From assembly GCA_019744775.1 (NCBI GenBank), contig JAIETZ010000001.1, positions 682,001 through 746,000 of the forward strand: DNA of 64,000 nt, written 5' to 3'. A model generated the notes under the pieces. It made no database searches, was not told where the DNA came from, and saw only the letters and a program-made list of their open reading frames with translations. Both the position numbers and the translations under genes were made by a program. Source of the stretch: Candidatus Obscuribacterales bacterium. GTDB taxonomy: Bacteria; Cyanobacteriota; Vampirovibrionia; Obscuribacterales; Obscuribacteraceae. Positions 54,814 to 64,000 of the stretch are shown here, piece by piece (the first letter of the stretch is position 1; every line of letters begins with the position of its first letter).

Positions 54814-56514
54814 GTGAAAAGCGAGACATTAGCAACACTGAGAGAAGTAGGCGGGTTTGCCGCTCTAGATGACTGGTCACTTATCGCCGTGACCGGAGTC
54901 GACGCGCAGCAATTTTTACAAGCGCGAGTGACAAGTGATGTCAAAGCGCTTAAGCCAGGAGACGGACAAGAAAGTGCCTTGCTTGATAGAAAGGCGCATT
55001 TAGTCGCCTACTTTTCTCTCTATTTCCTGGATAACTCTTATTGGATAGTCTGCACAAGCAATCAGGTAACAACTATTCTCAAAGAACTGGAGACTTACTT
55101 ATTTGCTGAGAAAGTTTCATTCAAAGATGAATCAGCAAACAAAATCTTTTTTGCAGTTCAGGGCGCTTATTCACAAAAACTCTTATCCGAGCTAATTGCC
55201 CAAGACAATCAAATTGGTCAAACCGCAGTAGATGGTCATTCAATAATTTGGATACGCAAATCCATAACGGGCGAACTGGGATATTTTCTAGTCATAGACA
55301 AAAAAGACAGTTCGCTAATTGCCAGGTTCGAAAAAAGCGCTGAAGAAATAGGCATGGCACCTTTATCAAAAGAGATTCTCAATACTGCGCGCATTGAAGC
55401 CGGGTTACCCCAAGTCGGCATCGATGTCGGCTTGGACAATCTTTTACCAGAAACAAGTCTTGATGCCCATTGCGTAAGCTATACAAAAGGCTGTTATCTA
55501 GGACAAGAAGTGATTGCTCGCGTGAAAGCACAAGGTGCACCAAGGCGTGGCTTGATGGGTCTTGTTTTTGAAAAGAAAACACCAGACTTCGCAGTTAATA
55601 CTGAAGTATTAGTTGACGACAAATCAATTGGACAACTGAAGAGTAATGTGTTTTCACCAACTCTAGGCAAGTCAATTGCTTTGATACTGATCACTCGCGA
55701 GTATCGCGTACCAGATAGTGACCTCAGCGTAGATATAGACGGCACCAACTACAAAGCACGCGTAATAAGTTTGCCATTCATTATTGCCAAGGAAAATAAT
55801 GAGCGGGCTCAAGCCATATACGAATTAGCCCTTTCACTTTACACAAAAGACGACGAAGACAAGGCAATTGAACTCTTGCGCCAGGCAATAAGCCTCCATC
55901 CGACGCATGCGGATTCTTATGAAATGCTTGGTGTAATGCTCGGCAAACGCGGTCAATTAGATGAAGCTATTAGCTTGATGAAAAAGCTCGAGCACATTGA
56001 CCCCGAATCCGTCATGGCTCACGCCAACCTTTCTCTCTTCTACGTGCAACAAGGTGATAAGGAAAAAGCCGAAGAAGAAAAAGCCCTCGCCATGAATTTG
56101 CGCATGCAACAGGCCACTCGTGAACTTGGCCAACAACAAGAAAAGCAAGACGAGAGAAAACGCAAAGCAGAAGAAGCTCAGCAGCGCATGGGAATGTTCA
56201 AGCAAGTAATTGCTATTGACGCAGAGGATCTTTTAGCCAATTTTGGCCTAGGAAATTTATATGTCGAGCTTGAACAATATGAGCCGGCAGTGCCGCTACT
56301 TAAAAAAGCCATTGCCGTAAAACCTGATTACACTGCCGCATTTCTTGCTCTTGGACAAGCGCTTGCAGGAACTAAGAAATATACGGAAGCCATGGATATC
56401 TACAGGCAAGGCATCGCTGTCGCCAGCAAGCGTGGCGATTTCGAGCCAATGAACAAAATGAAAGAGAAGCTTGCAGCTTTAGAAGCACGTGAAGTTTCCA
56501 CCGGTGCAAACTAA
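54814..56514 (+). CDS. YgfZ/GcvT-like folate-binding protein fused to TPRs
   Basis: A 566-residue protein from a GTG start. Residues 5-325 form a YgfZ domain with its signature KGCYLGQE (225-232, Cys227), known to bind folate and assist Fe-S enzyme repair. Residues 335-560 add a TPR-rich arm with a Lys/Glu-rich coiled coil (about 415-455, EEEKALAMNL and QQEKQDERKRK). Most YgfZ proteins end after the first part. The fusion may let the protein act on specific partners. The stop overlaps the potC start (TAATG), so they are coupled. Confidence 0.9.
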   Translation: MKSETLATLREVGGFAALDDWSLIAVTGVDAQQFLQARVTSDVKALKPGDGQESALLDRKAHLVAYFSLYFLDNSYWIVCTSNQVTTILKELETYLFAEKVSFKDESANKIFFAVQGAYSQKLLSELIAQDNQIGQTAVDGHSIIWIRKSITGELGYFLVIDKKDSSLIARFEKSAEEIGMAPLSKEILNTARIEAGLPQVGIDVGLDNLLPETSLDAHCVSYTKGCYLGQEVIARVKAQGAPRRGLMGLVFEKKTPDFAVNTEVLVDDKSIGQLKSNVFSPTLGKSIALILITREYRVPDSDLSVDIDGTNYKARVISLPFIIAKENNERAQAIYELALSLYTKDDEDKAIELLRQAISLHPTHADSYEMLGVMLGKRGQLDEAISLMKKLEHIDPESVMAHANLSLFYVQQGDKEKAEEEKALAMNLRMQQATRELGQQQEKQDERKRKAEEAQQRMGMFKQVIAIDAEDLLANFGLGNLYVELEQYEPAVPLLKKAIAVKPDYTAAFLALGQALAGTKKYTEAMDIYRQGIAVASKRGDFEPMNKMKEKLAALEAREVSTGAN

Positions 56515-57305
56515 TGCTGGGCAAACCAAAGTGGCTTACAGCAATAGCTTTTATGGTGTATGCCTTCATGTACATACCCATAATTGTTCTCGTGGCGTAT
56601 TCTTTTGAAAACTCGCGCTTGGCTGTTCATTGGACTGGCTTTACGCTCAAGTGGTACCAAGCTGTGTTTGCCGATGCAGCTATAGGCAATGCTTTATTCA
56701 ACAGTCTTACAGTAGCCGGCATTGCTGTCTTCGTTGCAGCAATTATGGGCACGCTAGCTGCTGTTGGTCTCAGTCGTTTTCGCTTCAAAGGTCAAAAAAT
56801 ATATCAAGGCGCAATTATTCTGCCGATTATCGTGCCGGAAATTGCCATGGCGGTATCTGCATTGTCGCTCTTCGTGGCTTTAGGGCTTAACCTGTCACTT
56901 GCCACCATTATTGTTTCGCACATTGTCTTTTGCACCGCCTACGTTGCATTGACTGTCATGGGCAGACTGCAAGGTTTAGATCCACGACTCGAAGAAGCAG
57001 CGCAGGATTTAGGGGCTTCGCCGATTGAAGCATTTTGCAAAGTCACTTTACCCTTGCTGATGCCGGGCATTGTCGCCGGTTGTCTTCTAGCCTTTGTAAT
57101 GTCGCTTGATGATTTCATCATCACGCAGTTTACAGCAGGCGTAGGAGCAACTACTTTGCCTCTTAGAATTTACAGTCTAGTTAAGTTTGGTGTCAGCCCT
57201 GAGATTAACGCTCTGTCGACGCTAATGCTCGCAGGCACCGCCAGTCTGACGCTTGTCGCTGAACTCATAAGACGGCGCCAACCCGGGACTCCAAGCGGTC
57301 ATTAA
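56514..57305 (+). CDS. potC: ABC transporter permease, PotC-like
   Basis: A 263-residue inner-membrane permease with six helices. It has the EAA loop EEAAQDLGASPIEAFCKVTLPLLMPGI (about 160-187), and its sequence is closest to the spermidine/putrescine permease PotC. potA, potB and potD are not nearby in this window, so its partners must be elsewhere. Its ATG overlaps the YgfZ-TPR stop by one base. Confidence 0.88.
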   Translation: MLGKPKWLTAIAFMVYAFMYIPIIVLVAYSFENSRLAVHWTGFTLKWYQAVFADAAIGNALFNSLTVAGIAVFVAAIMGTLAAVGLSRFRFKGQKIYQGAIILPIIVPEIAMAVSALSLFVALGLNLSLATIIVSHIVFCTAYVALTVMGRLQGLDPRLEEAAQDLGASPIEAFCKVTLPLLMPGIVAGCLLAFVMSLDDFIITQFTAGVGATTLPLRIYSLVKFGVSPEINALSTLMLAGTASLTLVAELIRRRQPGTPSGH

Positions 57306-57337
57306 CTAGTCTGCCGACTAAATGACAAGTAACAAGT

Positions 57338-57343
57338 TATAAT
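57338..57343 (+). promoter_or_regulatory. Possible -10 promoter element for glyS
   Basis: A perfect TATAAT 64 bases before the chosen glyS start. The -35 match is weak (CCGACT, about 18 bases upstream), so this is only a possible promoter. Confidence 0.3.
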
Positions 57344-57407
57344 TAGCCAGTTGTCCTATTGGTATTTTTACCAGGCAGGGACTTTATTTACGCTGCTTAA
57401 TATTGAG

Positions 57408-59594
57408 ATGGCTAACTACTTACTGGAAATTGGAACTGAAGAACTCCCGGCAGATCACGTGGGCGAAGCGCTTGAACGCTTGGAAACACTGCTTGGCGAT
57501 GCCCTTAGGCAAGCCAATCTTAGCTTTCAAGGGATTAAGACTTACGGCACCCCACGCCGATTAGCCGTCATCGTCACAGGACTGCCGGACAAGCAGGAAA
57601 CCATCCACAAGAAGGTCAAGGGACCACCTGTTAAGTCCTCACTCGATGCCAGTGGTAAACCACTTCCGCCGGCACAGGGGTTTGCCGCCAAGCAAGGTCT
57701 CAAATTCGAAGACCTCCAACAAGAAGAAGTGGGTGGTGTCACTTATCTCATGGCAAATGTCACTATTGCCGGTCAGTCATCATCCAACGTAATAGCCGAA
57801 ATAATACCTACGATAATCGGGCAACTTTCAGGCGAGCGTCTCATGCGCTGGGCGGATTTGGAATTCAAATTCTCACGTCCAATTCGCTGGATAGTTTCGT
57901 TGATGGACAAAAACGTAGTGCCGTTTTCGCTGGCAAATTTAACCGCCGGTCGCAACTCTTTTGGTCATCGCATTTTGGCTCCAGGAACAATTGAAATTAC
58001 TTCCCCGGAAACTTACATCGAGCAACTGAAAACAAAGAAAGTGCTCGTTGATAAAGAAGACAGACAGAAAGTAGTTGCCGAGCAAGTAGTTGCACGGTGC
58101 AAGGAATTAAAGGGCCAACCAAGACAATTGAAAGGCTCATTGCTTTCAGAAGTAACTAATATCACCGAATGGCCATCAGCCGTCATTGGGTCCTTTGCTG
58201 TCGAGTACTTGGATCTTCCAGATACTCTTATTGAAACTATTATGGTGCACCACCAGCGCTATTTCCCTGTTGAAGATACAAGCGGCAAACTCTTGCCCAA
58301 CTTCATTTCCATCGCCAATAACGACTTGAAAGAAGCCGAACCTCAAATACGTGCCGGCAACGAAAGAGTGCTTCGCGCCAGACTGGCTGACGGACGCTTT
58401 TTCTACTTTGACGATCAAAAGGTCAAACTAAGCGATCACAAAAATGATCTTGGTCAACTGACTTTCCATGAAGGACTAGGCAGTTATTCAGACAAACAAC
58501 AAAGATTGGTTGATGCAGCCAAACTTTTAGGCGGCGAAATATCGCTTAACGCCGAACAAAAGATTTGCTTAGAACGCACGATGGAATTATGCAAGCTCGA
58601 CTTGGTTACAAGTCTTGTTCGTGAATTACCGGAGTTACAAGGCTTTGTCGGCTCCTGGTATGCCCTCAAACAATCAGAGCCACCACAGGTAGCGGCAGCT
58701 ATTGCCTCGCATTATGCTCCTCGCTCAACTGATGACAGCATCCCTGCCGATGTAGTCGGGCGCCTGGCGGCAGTATTGGACAAGCTGGATAACTTAACCG
58801 GCGTCTTTTTACTGGGCAAACGTGCGACAGGCTCAAGCGACCCATATATTTTGCGCCGCCAAGCACAAGGATTGATTGACATTCTGGTTGAGGAAAAACA
58901 ATACCGTATCAACACGTCGAAGCTTATGGATTGGTTGTCGACACAGTTCTATCCGTATATAGAAACTGCCAAAAGACAAAAACGATCCAAAAAGAATAAT
59001 GATCTCATAGAGGTAAACGCTGGGGACCAAATTCTAGACACTCAAATAAAAAAGGATGTTAGCGATCTTCGTGAATTTCTTTTGGTTAGATTAAAAACCA
59101 AACTTACAGACAAAGGATTTAAGCGCGAAGCAATTGAGGCAGTTTTAGCTTCCGGCGATCCCTTGTCCGATGTAACGGACGTCATTGAAAGACTGTCATG
59201 CCTTGAAGAAGTTATGGGCGAAAACGGCGGAATAGCAGTCGTGCGTGCCGGCGTGCGTGTCGGCAATATCATTTCGGCCGATTCGCCGGAAACAGTCAAT
59301 GAAGGACTCTTTGGCGAAGAATCGGAAAAGGCATTGTGGCAATCGTTCAACAAAGAAGTTGTCTCCGTATGGGGCAATGGAGCCACATTGAAAAAACCCG
59401 CCAACAAAGATGAATATCGACAGTTGATGAATCTTTTGTCCAAAATAGCTCAGCCCATCGACAGATTATTCGATGAAGTACTAGTCAATGATCCGGACAA
59501 GGCTAAGCGCGACAACAGGCATGCTCTTTTGAAAAATGTGGACAGATATTTCAAAACAGTTGCCGATTTCCCCAAACTACAACCACTTCTATGA
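57408..59594 (+). CDS. glyS: Glycyl-tRNA synthetase beta subunit
   Basis: 728 residues from the ATG at 57408, which gives the family N-terminus MANYLLEIGTEELP; an upstream in-frame start adds 19 residues of no known fold. The beta chain helps charge tRNA-Gly in the alpha2beta2 enzyme and is present in full (TYGTPRRLAVIVTGL, DLEFKFSRPIRWIVSL, and HHQRYFPVEDTSGKLLPNFI). The C-terminal region holds the anticodon-binding domain. The alpha subunit gene (glyQ) is not adjacent. Confidence 0.95.
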   Translation: MANYLLEIGTEELPADHVGEALERLETLLGDALRQANLSFQGIKTYGTPRRLAVIVTGLPDKQETIHKKVKGPPVKSSLDASGKPLPPAQGFAAKQGLKFEDLQQEEVGGVTYLMANVTIAGQSSSNVIAEIIPTIIGQLSGERLMRWADLEFKFSRPIRWIVSLMDKNVVPFSLANLTAGRNSFGHRILAPGTIEITSPETYIEQLKTKKVLVDKEDRQKVVAEQVVARCKELKGQPRQLKGSLLSEVTNITEWPSAVIGSFAVEYLDLPDTLIETIMVHHQRYFPVEDTSGKLLPNFISIANNDLKEAEPQIRAGNERVLRARLADGRFFYFDDQKVKLSDHKNDLGQLTFHEGLGSYSDKQQRLVDAAKLLGGEISLNAEQKICLERTMELCKLDLVTSLVRELPELQGFVGSWYALKQSEPPQVAAAIASHYAPRSTDDSIPADVVGRLAAVLDKLDNLTGVFLLGKRATGSSDPYILRRQAQGLIDILVEEKQYRINTSKLMDWLSTQFYPYIETAKRQKRSKKNNDLIEVNAGDQILDTQIKKDVSDLREFLLVRLKTKLTDKGFKREAIEAVLASGDPLSDVTDVIERLSCLEEVMGENGGIAVVRAGVRVGNIISADSPETVNEGLFGEESEKALWQSFNKEVVSVWGNGATLKKPANKDEYRQLMNLLSKIAQPIDRLFDEVLVNDPDKAKRDNRHALLKNVDRYFKTVADFPKLQPLL

Positions 59595-61312
59595 TTTTAG
59601 ACAGCGTTTTCAACAAAAAATTTGCAGCAGGCGCAACCACGCTTGCCTTGTTGTTTAGTTGTACGCTTCCGGCAGTTGCCGCAACAGCTGCACCAATTCC
59701 AAAGCCAAAGCTAAAAATCCCTGAGTTGGTCAAAGAAGTTTCCATAAGCACTTATGTACCGTCATCAGTAGCTCCGGGCAAAGGACTTGCGGTCAATGTA
59801 ATTTATCCGGAATCGCCGCGCTATTCAGAAGGTGCACCTATTGCCGTAGTCGTACCAGGCGGCCAACGTTCTGACGGGCTGGCGACAACCACGCACACCG
59901 CCCAACAAGGTTTTGCTGAAGTTCGCTTTGCATTTCCCGGCGGCGGCACTGAGGCTTTTAGGTCGACAGGCGACTATGACAGCCGTGGTCCAATTTGCCA
60001 GATAGCTTTGAAAGATGTTCTACTGTTTGCCTTAGGAAAAACAAGCGATTACCAGGGAAGAACAATCAAGCAGTTGGTACCTTCGCCTGTAACGACTAAC
60101 AATGTCGGCATTCTTGGTTGGTCCAATGGTGGCAACATTGCTCTAGTGACGATGGGCAAGTACGCAAAAGAGCTAAAAGATCTGGCTTGGATTTGTTTGT
60201 TTGAGAGTCCTGTAGGTCCGCTCTTCTACCCAGGCAATTTAGGCAGCGCGCTAGATCAATTTATCAATAAACACTATCGTGAGGGCAGCTCCGCCACCGG
60301 ACAACCTCTTGTCGATTGGCGAAAGATTGCCTATCAGGCAAACGCGCAAAAAATGCCCGGCGAGCATAAAAAAGTCGGCGAACCGGAAATTGAAGGCGTT
60401 GCTTTCTTCGATGACAACAAAAACGGCATCTGGGATGAAACAACAGAGTTTGCTCTAAGTTATGCAACAGATTCAGGTGTAGACAAACAGTTTTACCCAC
60501 CGGAAGCTACAAAAGCATTTTTGCGCTTCCACGTAGATCCAGGTGGCTGGTTGCACGTCGCTAACCCTGAAGAAGCAGAAAATTACTTCAACGAGCGCGA
60601 TGGTTCGCTCTACATAAATGACATTTGTGAAGCGTATCCAAATTTGCTCGTGACCTTAGTCGGCACGCAAATTGATCACTACCAGAGACAAAACGACCAT
60701 CCGCATATCGGCTATCTCTACAATGCCTTCCTCACAAAGAAAATTCGTTTTCTTTGTTTAAATCCTGATCCACGTTATGTGGCTAAGATTGCCAACATGA
60801 ATGTCGGCAACTTTGTCGACAACAAAGTATCAACTCCATTGGATGCCTCCGACATGGATGCACATATGGAACCGGAAGGCATAGTTCCGGACTATGTTTA
60901 TACAGAAGCAGCCGTTGCCGAACTTGCTGACCGCAAGCGCAACAGCTCCTACGCCGAGTTGGCAAAAGCACCGCTTATTCCATATCCCAACAATGGTACG
61001 GAGGCTCCGCCGCCGCCAAGCGCGTCAATGCCAAAACTGTCTCCTGTTATCCGCACACATAACGAGACCCCAGAACAAGCTCCATCTCTTGATGAGTCGT
61101 TGGAAGCCAACTTAGAACCCTCTTCCAGGGTACCTATTCATGCTCCCCAAAGCCTGCCTAGAATTATTCCCAAGCAAGCTCCGGCTATCTCGGCCCCCGT
61201 GCCGTCACTGGCTCCAGCCAAGCAGCCTGCAGCTCCTGTGTCTACAGTCCCGACGCCGGCAGCCCAAAAGGACGAAGAAGGGCAACTGGACGACCTTTTT
61301 CAAGACCCTTAA
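59591..61312 (+). CDS. Secreted alpha/beta-hydrolase-like protein
   Basis: A 573-residue exported protein. The signal peptide runs to about residue 31 (PAVAA). The hydrolase-like fold has the nucleophile elbow GWSNGG (Ser178), preceded by VVVPGG. Later a calcium-loop-like DDNKNGIWDE (274-283) appears, and the C-terminal 120 residues are a Pro/Ala-rich linker. Other catalytic residues cannot be placed with certainty. The ATG overlaps the glyS stop by four bases. The activity is not known. Confidence 0.72.
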   Translation: MILDSVFNKKFAAGATTLALLFSCTLPAVAATAAPIPKPKLKIPELVKEVSISTYVPSSVAPGKGLAVNVIYPESPRYSEGAPIAVVVPGGQRSDGLATTTHTAQQGFAEVRFAFPGGGTEAFRSTGDYDSRGPICQIALKDVLLFALGKTSDYQGRTIKQLVPSPVTTNNVGILGWSNGGNIALVTMGKYAKELKDLAWICLFESPVGPLFYPGNLGSALDQFINKHYREGSSATGQPLVDWRKIAYQANAQKMPGEHKKVGEPEIEGVAFFDDNKNGIWDETTEFALSYATDSGVDKQFYPPEATKAFLRFHVDPGGWLHVANPEEAENYFNERDGSLYINDICEAYPNLLVTLVGTQIDHYQRQNDHPHIGYLYNAFLTKKIRFLCLNPDPRYVAKIANMNVGNFVDNKVSTPLDASDMDAHMEPEGIVPDYVYTEAAVAELADRKRNSSYAELAKAPLIPYPNNGTEAPPPPSASMPKLSPVIRTHNETPEQAPSLDESLEANLEPSSRVPIHAPQSLPRIIPKQAPAISAPVPSLAPAKQPAAPVSTVPTPAAQKDEEGQLDDLFQDP

Positions 61313-61361
61313 TGACCAGTGTGTTACGATCTATTAGGTAAAGGACAGAGAGGCCCAGAAC

Positions 61362-61610
61362 ATGCTTAACAGCCCAGTAGACATTGCACTTCTTTTCGGC
61401 GTCGCGCTCTTAATCTTCGGACCTAAGAAGTTACCGGAAATTGGCAAAGCCTTGGGACAGGGGATTGGCAACTTCAAACGCTCAATGACGGAAGCAAAAG
61501 ACGAAGTCACTCATGCACTAAAGGCAGAGGACAGCAAAAATCCTCCGACAGGCTCACCAGTAGAGCCGGAGACATCAACCCCGGCAGGGACCTCTGACGC
61601 TAATCGATAG
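61362..61610 (+). CDS. tatA: Sec-independent protein translocase TatA/TatE
   Basis: An 82-residue TatA-type protein. One short N-terminal membrane helix (about 4-19, VDIALLFGVALLIFG) is followed by the FGPKKLPEIGKALGQGIGNFK signature and a charged tail. It forms the pore ring of the twin-arginine pathway. tatB and tatC are not nearby. GAGAGG lies upstream of the ATG. uvrB begins 12 bases later. Confidence 0.95.
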   Translation: MLNSPVDIALLFGVALLIFGPKKLPEIGKALGQGIGNFKRSMTEAKDEVTHALKAEDSKNPPTGSPVEPETSTPAGTSDANR

Positions 61611-61622
61611 CGACAGCAATAA

Positions 61623-63650
61623 ATGGCCAAATTTGAAGTAATCTCAAAGTTCACGCCATCCGGAGATCAGCCAAAAGCTATAAGCGAGCTATCTGCAGGG
61701 ATAGCAAAAGGTGCTCGCTTTCAGACGCTACTTGGTGTAACCGGTTCAGGCAAAACAATGACAATGGCGCATGTCATCAAAGAGACCCAAATGCCTGCTC
61801 TTATTTTGGCGCACAACAAGACTTTGGCGGCACAACTCGTTAATGAGATGCGCGATTTTTTCCCAAATAACTCTGTCGAATACTTCATAAGCTACTACGA
61901 CTATTACCAACCGGAATCGTACATTCCTTCAACCGATACTTTCATTGAGAAAGAAGCCAATATCAATGAAGAGATAGACAGACTGCGTCACTCAACCACA
62001 CGGTCGCTTTGGGAAAGAGATGACGTAATTGTTGTTGCTTCAATAAGCTGTATATACGGTCTTGGAGTACCTGAGCGATATTTGTCGGCAGCCGTTGAGA
62101 TCAAGAAGGGGCAGAACCTCGATCGCAATGATTTATTGAAACAATTGGTAGGCATTTACTATGAACGCAATGACATCGTCGTTGAGCGTGCGCGCTTTAG
62201 AGCGCGTGGGGAGATAGTCGAAGTTTATCCCGCTCACGAAGAAAGAATAATTCGTGTTGAATTTTTTGGCGATGAAGTCGAGCGCCTTGCATTTGTTAAC
62301 CCGGTTACCGGCGAGATTGAAGAATTGCCGGATGTTGTACGCATATATCCAGCCAAGCACTATGTAGCAGACGAGTTGGAATTAGATAGAGCAATTGAAC
62401 AAATAGAATTGGAATTGAACGAGCGCCTTGGAGAACTCGTCAGCGAGAATAAATTAGTTGAAGCTCAACGCCTGAAACAACGTACTCGCTTCGATATCGA
62501 AATGCTCAAAGAAGTAGGCTATTGCAACGGCATTGAGAACTACTCGCGTATTCTTGAAGGTCGCACTCCCGGCGATCCTCCGCAGACTTTAGTTGATTAT
62601 TTTGTGCGCAAGTTCGGACAAGACGGCTTCCTTACCTTTATAGACGAGTCTCACGTGACTTTGCCGCAATTGCAGGGCATGTACCACGGCGATAGATCAC
62701 GCAAGGATGTCCTTATCGAATATGGATTCCGTTTACCTTGCGCCCGCGATAACAGGCCACTAACCTCAGAAGAATTTTGGAACAAAGTCGGCAAGACAAT
62801 ATTTGTTTCCGCAACACCAGGCGATCGCGAATTAGGCGTCAGCCAAAACGTAGTTGAGCAAGTAATTAGGCCCACAGGCTTAGTAGACCCGGAAGTCGAA
62901 GTACGTCCTATCCAAGGTCAAATCGATGATTTGATCAAAGAAATAAAAACCCGTTCGGCCAAAGGTGAAAGAGTACTTGTAACTACTTTGACCAAGCGCA
63001 TGGCAGAAGACTTAACAGAATATCTACAAGAGCTTGGTATTAGGGTGCGTTGGTTGCACAGCGATGTAAAAGCTTTAGAACGCATTGAATTGCTTCGTGA
63101 TTTACGATTGGGTACTTTTGACGTGTTAGTTGGCGTCAACCTATTGAGAGAGGGTTTGGACTTGCCGGAAGTTTCCCTTGTGGCAATTATGGAAGCAGAC
63201 AAAGAAGGCTTCCTACGCGCAGAAAGATCACTAATTCAAACTATAGGCCGCGCCGCACGTAATGCCGCCGGACAAGTTGTCTTATATGCCGACCGCATGA
63301 CGGACTCCATGGACAAAGCAATTACAGAAACTAGAAGACGGCGTGAAAGACAAACTGCCTACAATATAGAACACAACATAACACCGCAGACAATCGTCAA
63401 AGAAACAACCAATAGCTTGTTGGAGACACTGCGCGGCAGGGAAATCCTGCCCAAACCGATCAATAAGGAAGCGCTTGAAGCTCAAGCTGACGAATTGGGC
63501 AAAGACCTAGCCAAGGCCATCAAGAAGATGGAAGAGCAAATGAAGCAAGCAGCACGGGATTTGGACTTTGAAACTGCCGCCCAGCTGCGCGATCAATTAA
63601 AAGTATTACAGGAACTAGCAGCCAAAAAACGTCGAAAGGGCGGCAATTAA
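61623..63650 (+). CDS. uvrB: Excinuclease ABC subunit B
   Basis: A 675-residue DNA repair helicase-like subunit. It has Walker A GVTGSGKT (38-45), the beta-hairpin ([20 protein letters not shown]), the DEAD-like DESHV, and helicase motifs V and VI ([26 protein letters not shown]). The C-terminal UVR domain ([22 protein letters not shown]) binds UvrC. It verifies damage in nucleotide excision repair. The gene is complete and of normal length. Confidence 0.97.
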   Translation: MAKFEVISKFTPSGDQPKAISELSAGIAKGARFQTLLGVTGSGKTMTMAHVIKETQMPALILAHNKTLAAQLVNEMRDFFPNNSVEYFISYYDYYQPESYIPSTDTFIEKEANINEEIDRLRHSTTRSLWERDDVIVVASISCIYGLGVPERYLSAAVEIKKGQNLDRNDLLKQLVGIYYERNDIVVERARFRARGEIVEVYPAHEERIIRVEFFGDEVERLAFVNPVTGEIEELPDVVRIYPAKHYVADELELDRAIEQIELELNERLGELVSENKLVEAQRLKQRTRFDIEMLKEVGYCNGIENYSRILEGRTPGDPPQTLVDYFVRKFGQDGFLTFIDESHVTLPQLQGMYHGDRSRKDVLIEYGFRLPCARDNRPLTSEEFWNKVGKTIFVSATPGDRELGVSQNVVEQVIRPTGLVDPEVEVRPIQGQIDDLIKEIKTRSAKGERVLVTTLTKRMAEDLTEYLQELGIRVRWLHSDVKALERIELLRDLRLGTFDVLVGVNLLREGLDLPEVSLVAIMEADKEGFLRAERSLIQTIGRAARNAAGQVVLYADRMTDSMDKAITETRRRRERQTAYNIEHNITPQTIVKETTNSLLETLRGREILPKPINKEALEAQADELGKDLAKAIKKMEEQMKQAARDLDFETAAQLRDQLKVLQELAAKKRRKGGN

Positions 63651-63822
63651 GGTATACAGGCCCTATTTCACTAGTGGAAATACGCTGTCAACTGTTTAAA
63701 CTACCTTAACGAGGCGCGCATAGACAGAAAAGCGCACTTATACTACTCTCGCCAGCGTTGCCAAGCAACCACTTTTAGCAACGCTACGGCTTAGATTCCC
63801 TAATAGCCCAAGAGAGGAAATA

Positions 63823-64000
63823 ATGGCCAAAGCAAAGTCTCTTGATAGCGACAGATCAATGAACAACCTCCTAGTAGAGGACGAGAACATTGCGAAGCGC
63901 AACGAACTCGAAGAACTTGATCTCGATGACAACGATGATTTCACTATTATCGATGACATGGACGATTCCATGGAAGACGACGACGAACCAGTCGAGCTTC
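63823..64000 (+). CDS. Acidic protein, N-terminal part only
   Basis: At least 59 residues, cut by the window end. AGAGAGGAAA precedes the ATG. The visible part is highly acidic (LEELDLDDNDDFTIIDD and DDSMEDDDEPVEL) with no recognised fold. An acidic N-terminus of this kind occurs in some sigma factors and chaperones, but identity cannot be decided from this piece. Confidence 0.6.
   Translation, partial: MAKAKSLDSDRSMNNLLVEDENIAKRNELEELDLDDNDDFTIIDDMDDSMEDDDEPVEL

Noticed and set aside
57306-57407. A riboswitch or T-box ahead of glyS
   Set aside because: Only about 100 bases are available and I see no T-box sequence or paired glycine-aptamer core.

Overview
The window looks like a chromosome segment from a non-photosynthetic relative of Cyanobacteria (Melainabacteria/Vampirovibrionia, most like the Obscuribacterales). 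This is inferred from gene content and style, not from a marker gene. It is a diderm (LptC, a LptA-like protein, LptB and LptF/G in one operon, plus TolC/RND efflux). It probably respires (NuoN), carries many TPR, LRR and secreted proteins, and has a moderately AT-rich coding style. All core genes fit one genome; several accessory blocks do not.

Layout. 1-5.6 kb: a response regulator (cut by the window edge) behind a LOV-domain histidine kinase (candidate blue-light sensor), a frameshifted membrane glycosyltransferase-like gene, a patatin lipase, and a divergent diiron protein-tetR operon with a palindromic operator candidate. 6.2-13.5 kb: an RND efflux cassette (secreted barrel-type protein with very high GC, membrane fusion lipoprotein, HAE1-type pump, TolC-like channel). 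It sits between the intact tetR and a second copy of the tetR 3' end, so it is a visible insertion or recombination product. 13.6-14.3 kb: a second secreted barrel-type protein that belongs to the flank.

14.3-28.8 kb is an accessory region anchored on a tRNA-Arg(CCT) gene (28755-28830, minus strand). Two tRNA 3'-end fragments (18918-18960 and about 14345-14369) suggest two tandem integrations that later decayed; no integrase remains. The inner part holds three small heat-shock proteins (one membrane-anchored) and a SulP anion transporter. The outer part holds a RES toxin, an antitoxin whose N-terminus is a response-regulator receiver domain, two secreted glycine-rich proteins in the same direction, an excisionase-like HTH protein, small membrane proteins, a HEPN-like protein, a Kelch protein and broken ankyrin and phosphoesterase genes.

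28.9-64 kb is mostly housekeeping: a YfhO-type membrane protein coupled to nuoN, carA, a HAD phosphatase, an LRR/TPR protein, an amidase, a VapBC module, the lpt operon (41.9-45.6 kb), aroK and aroQ, three neighbouring murein-hydrolase-like proteins without signal peptides (48.7-52.6 kb), an IscA-type protein followed by a clear terminator, a YgfZ-TPR fusion, a lone potC, glyS, a secreted hydrolase-like protein, tatA, uvrB and the start of an acidic protein.

Best candidate for something undescribed: the REC-Xre antitoxin / RES toxin pair with its trailing glycine-rich secreted proteins (19554-22494). It would couple a toxin of the NAD-degrading family to a phosphorelay-like input.
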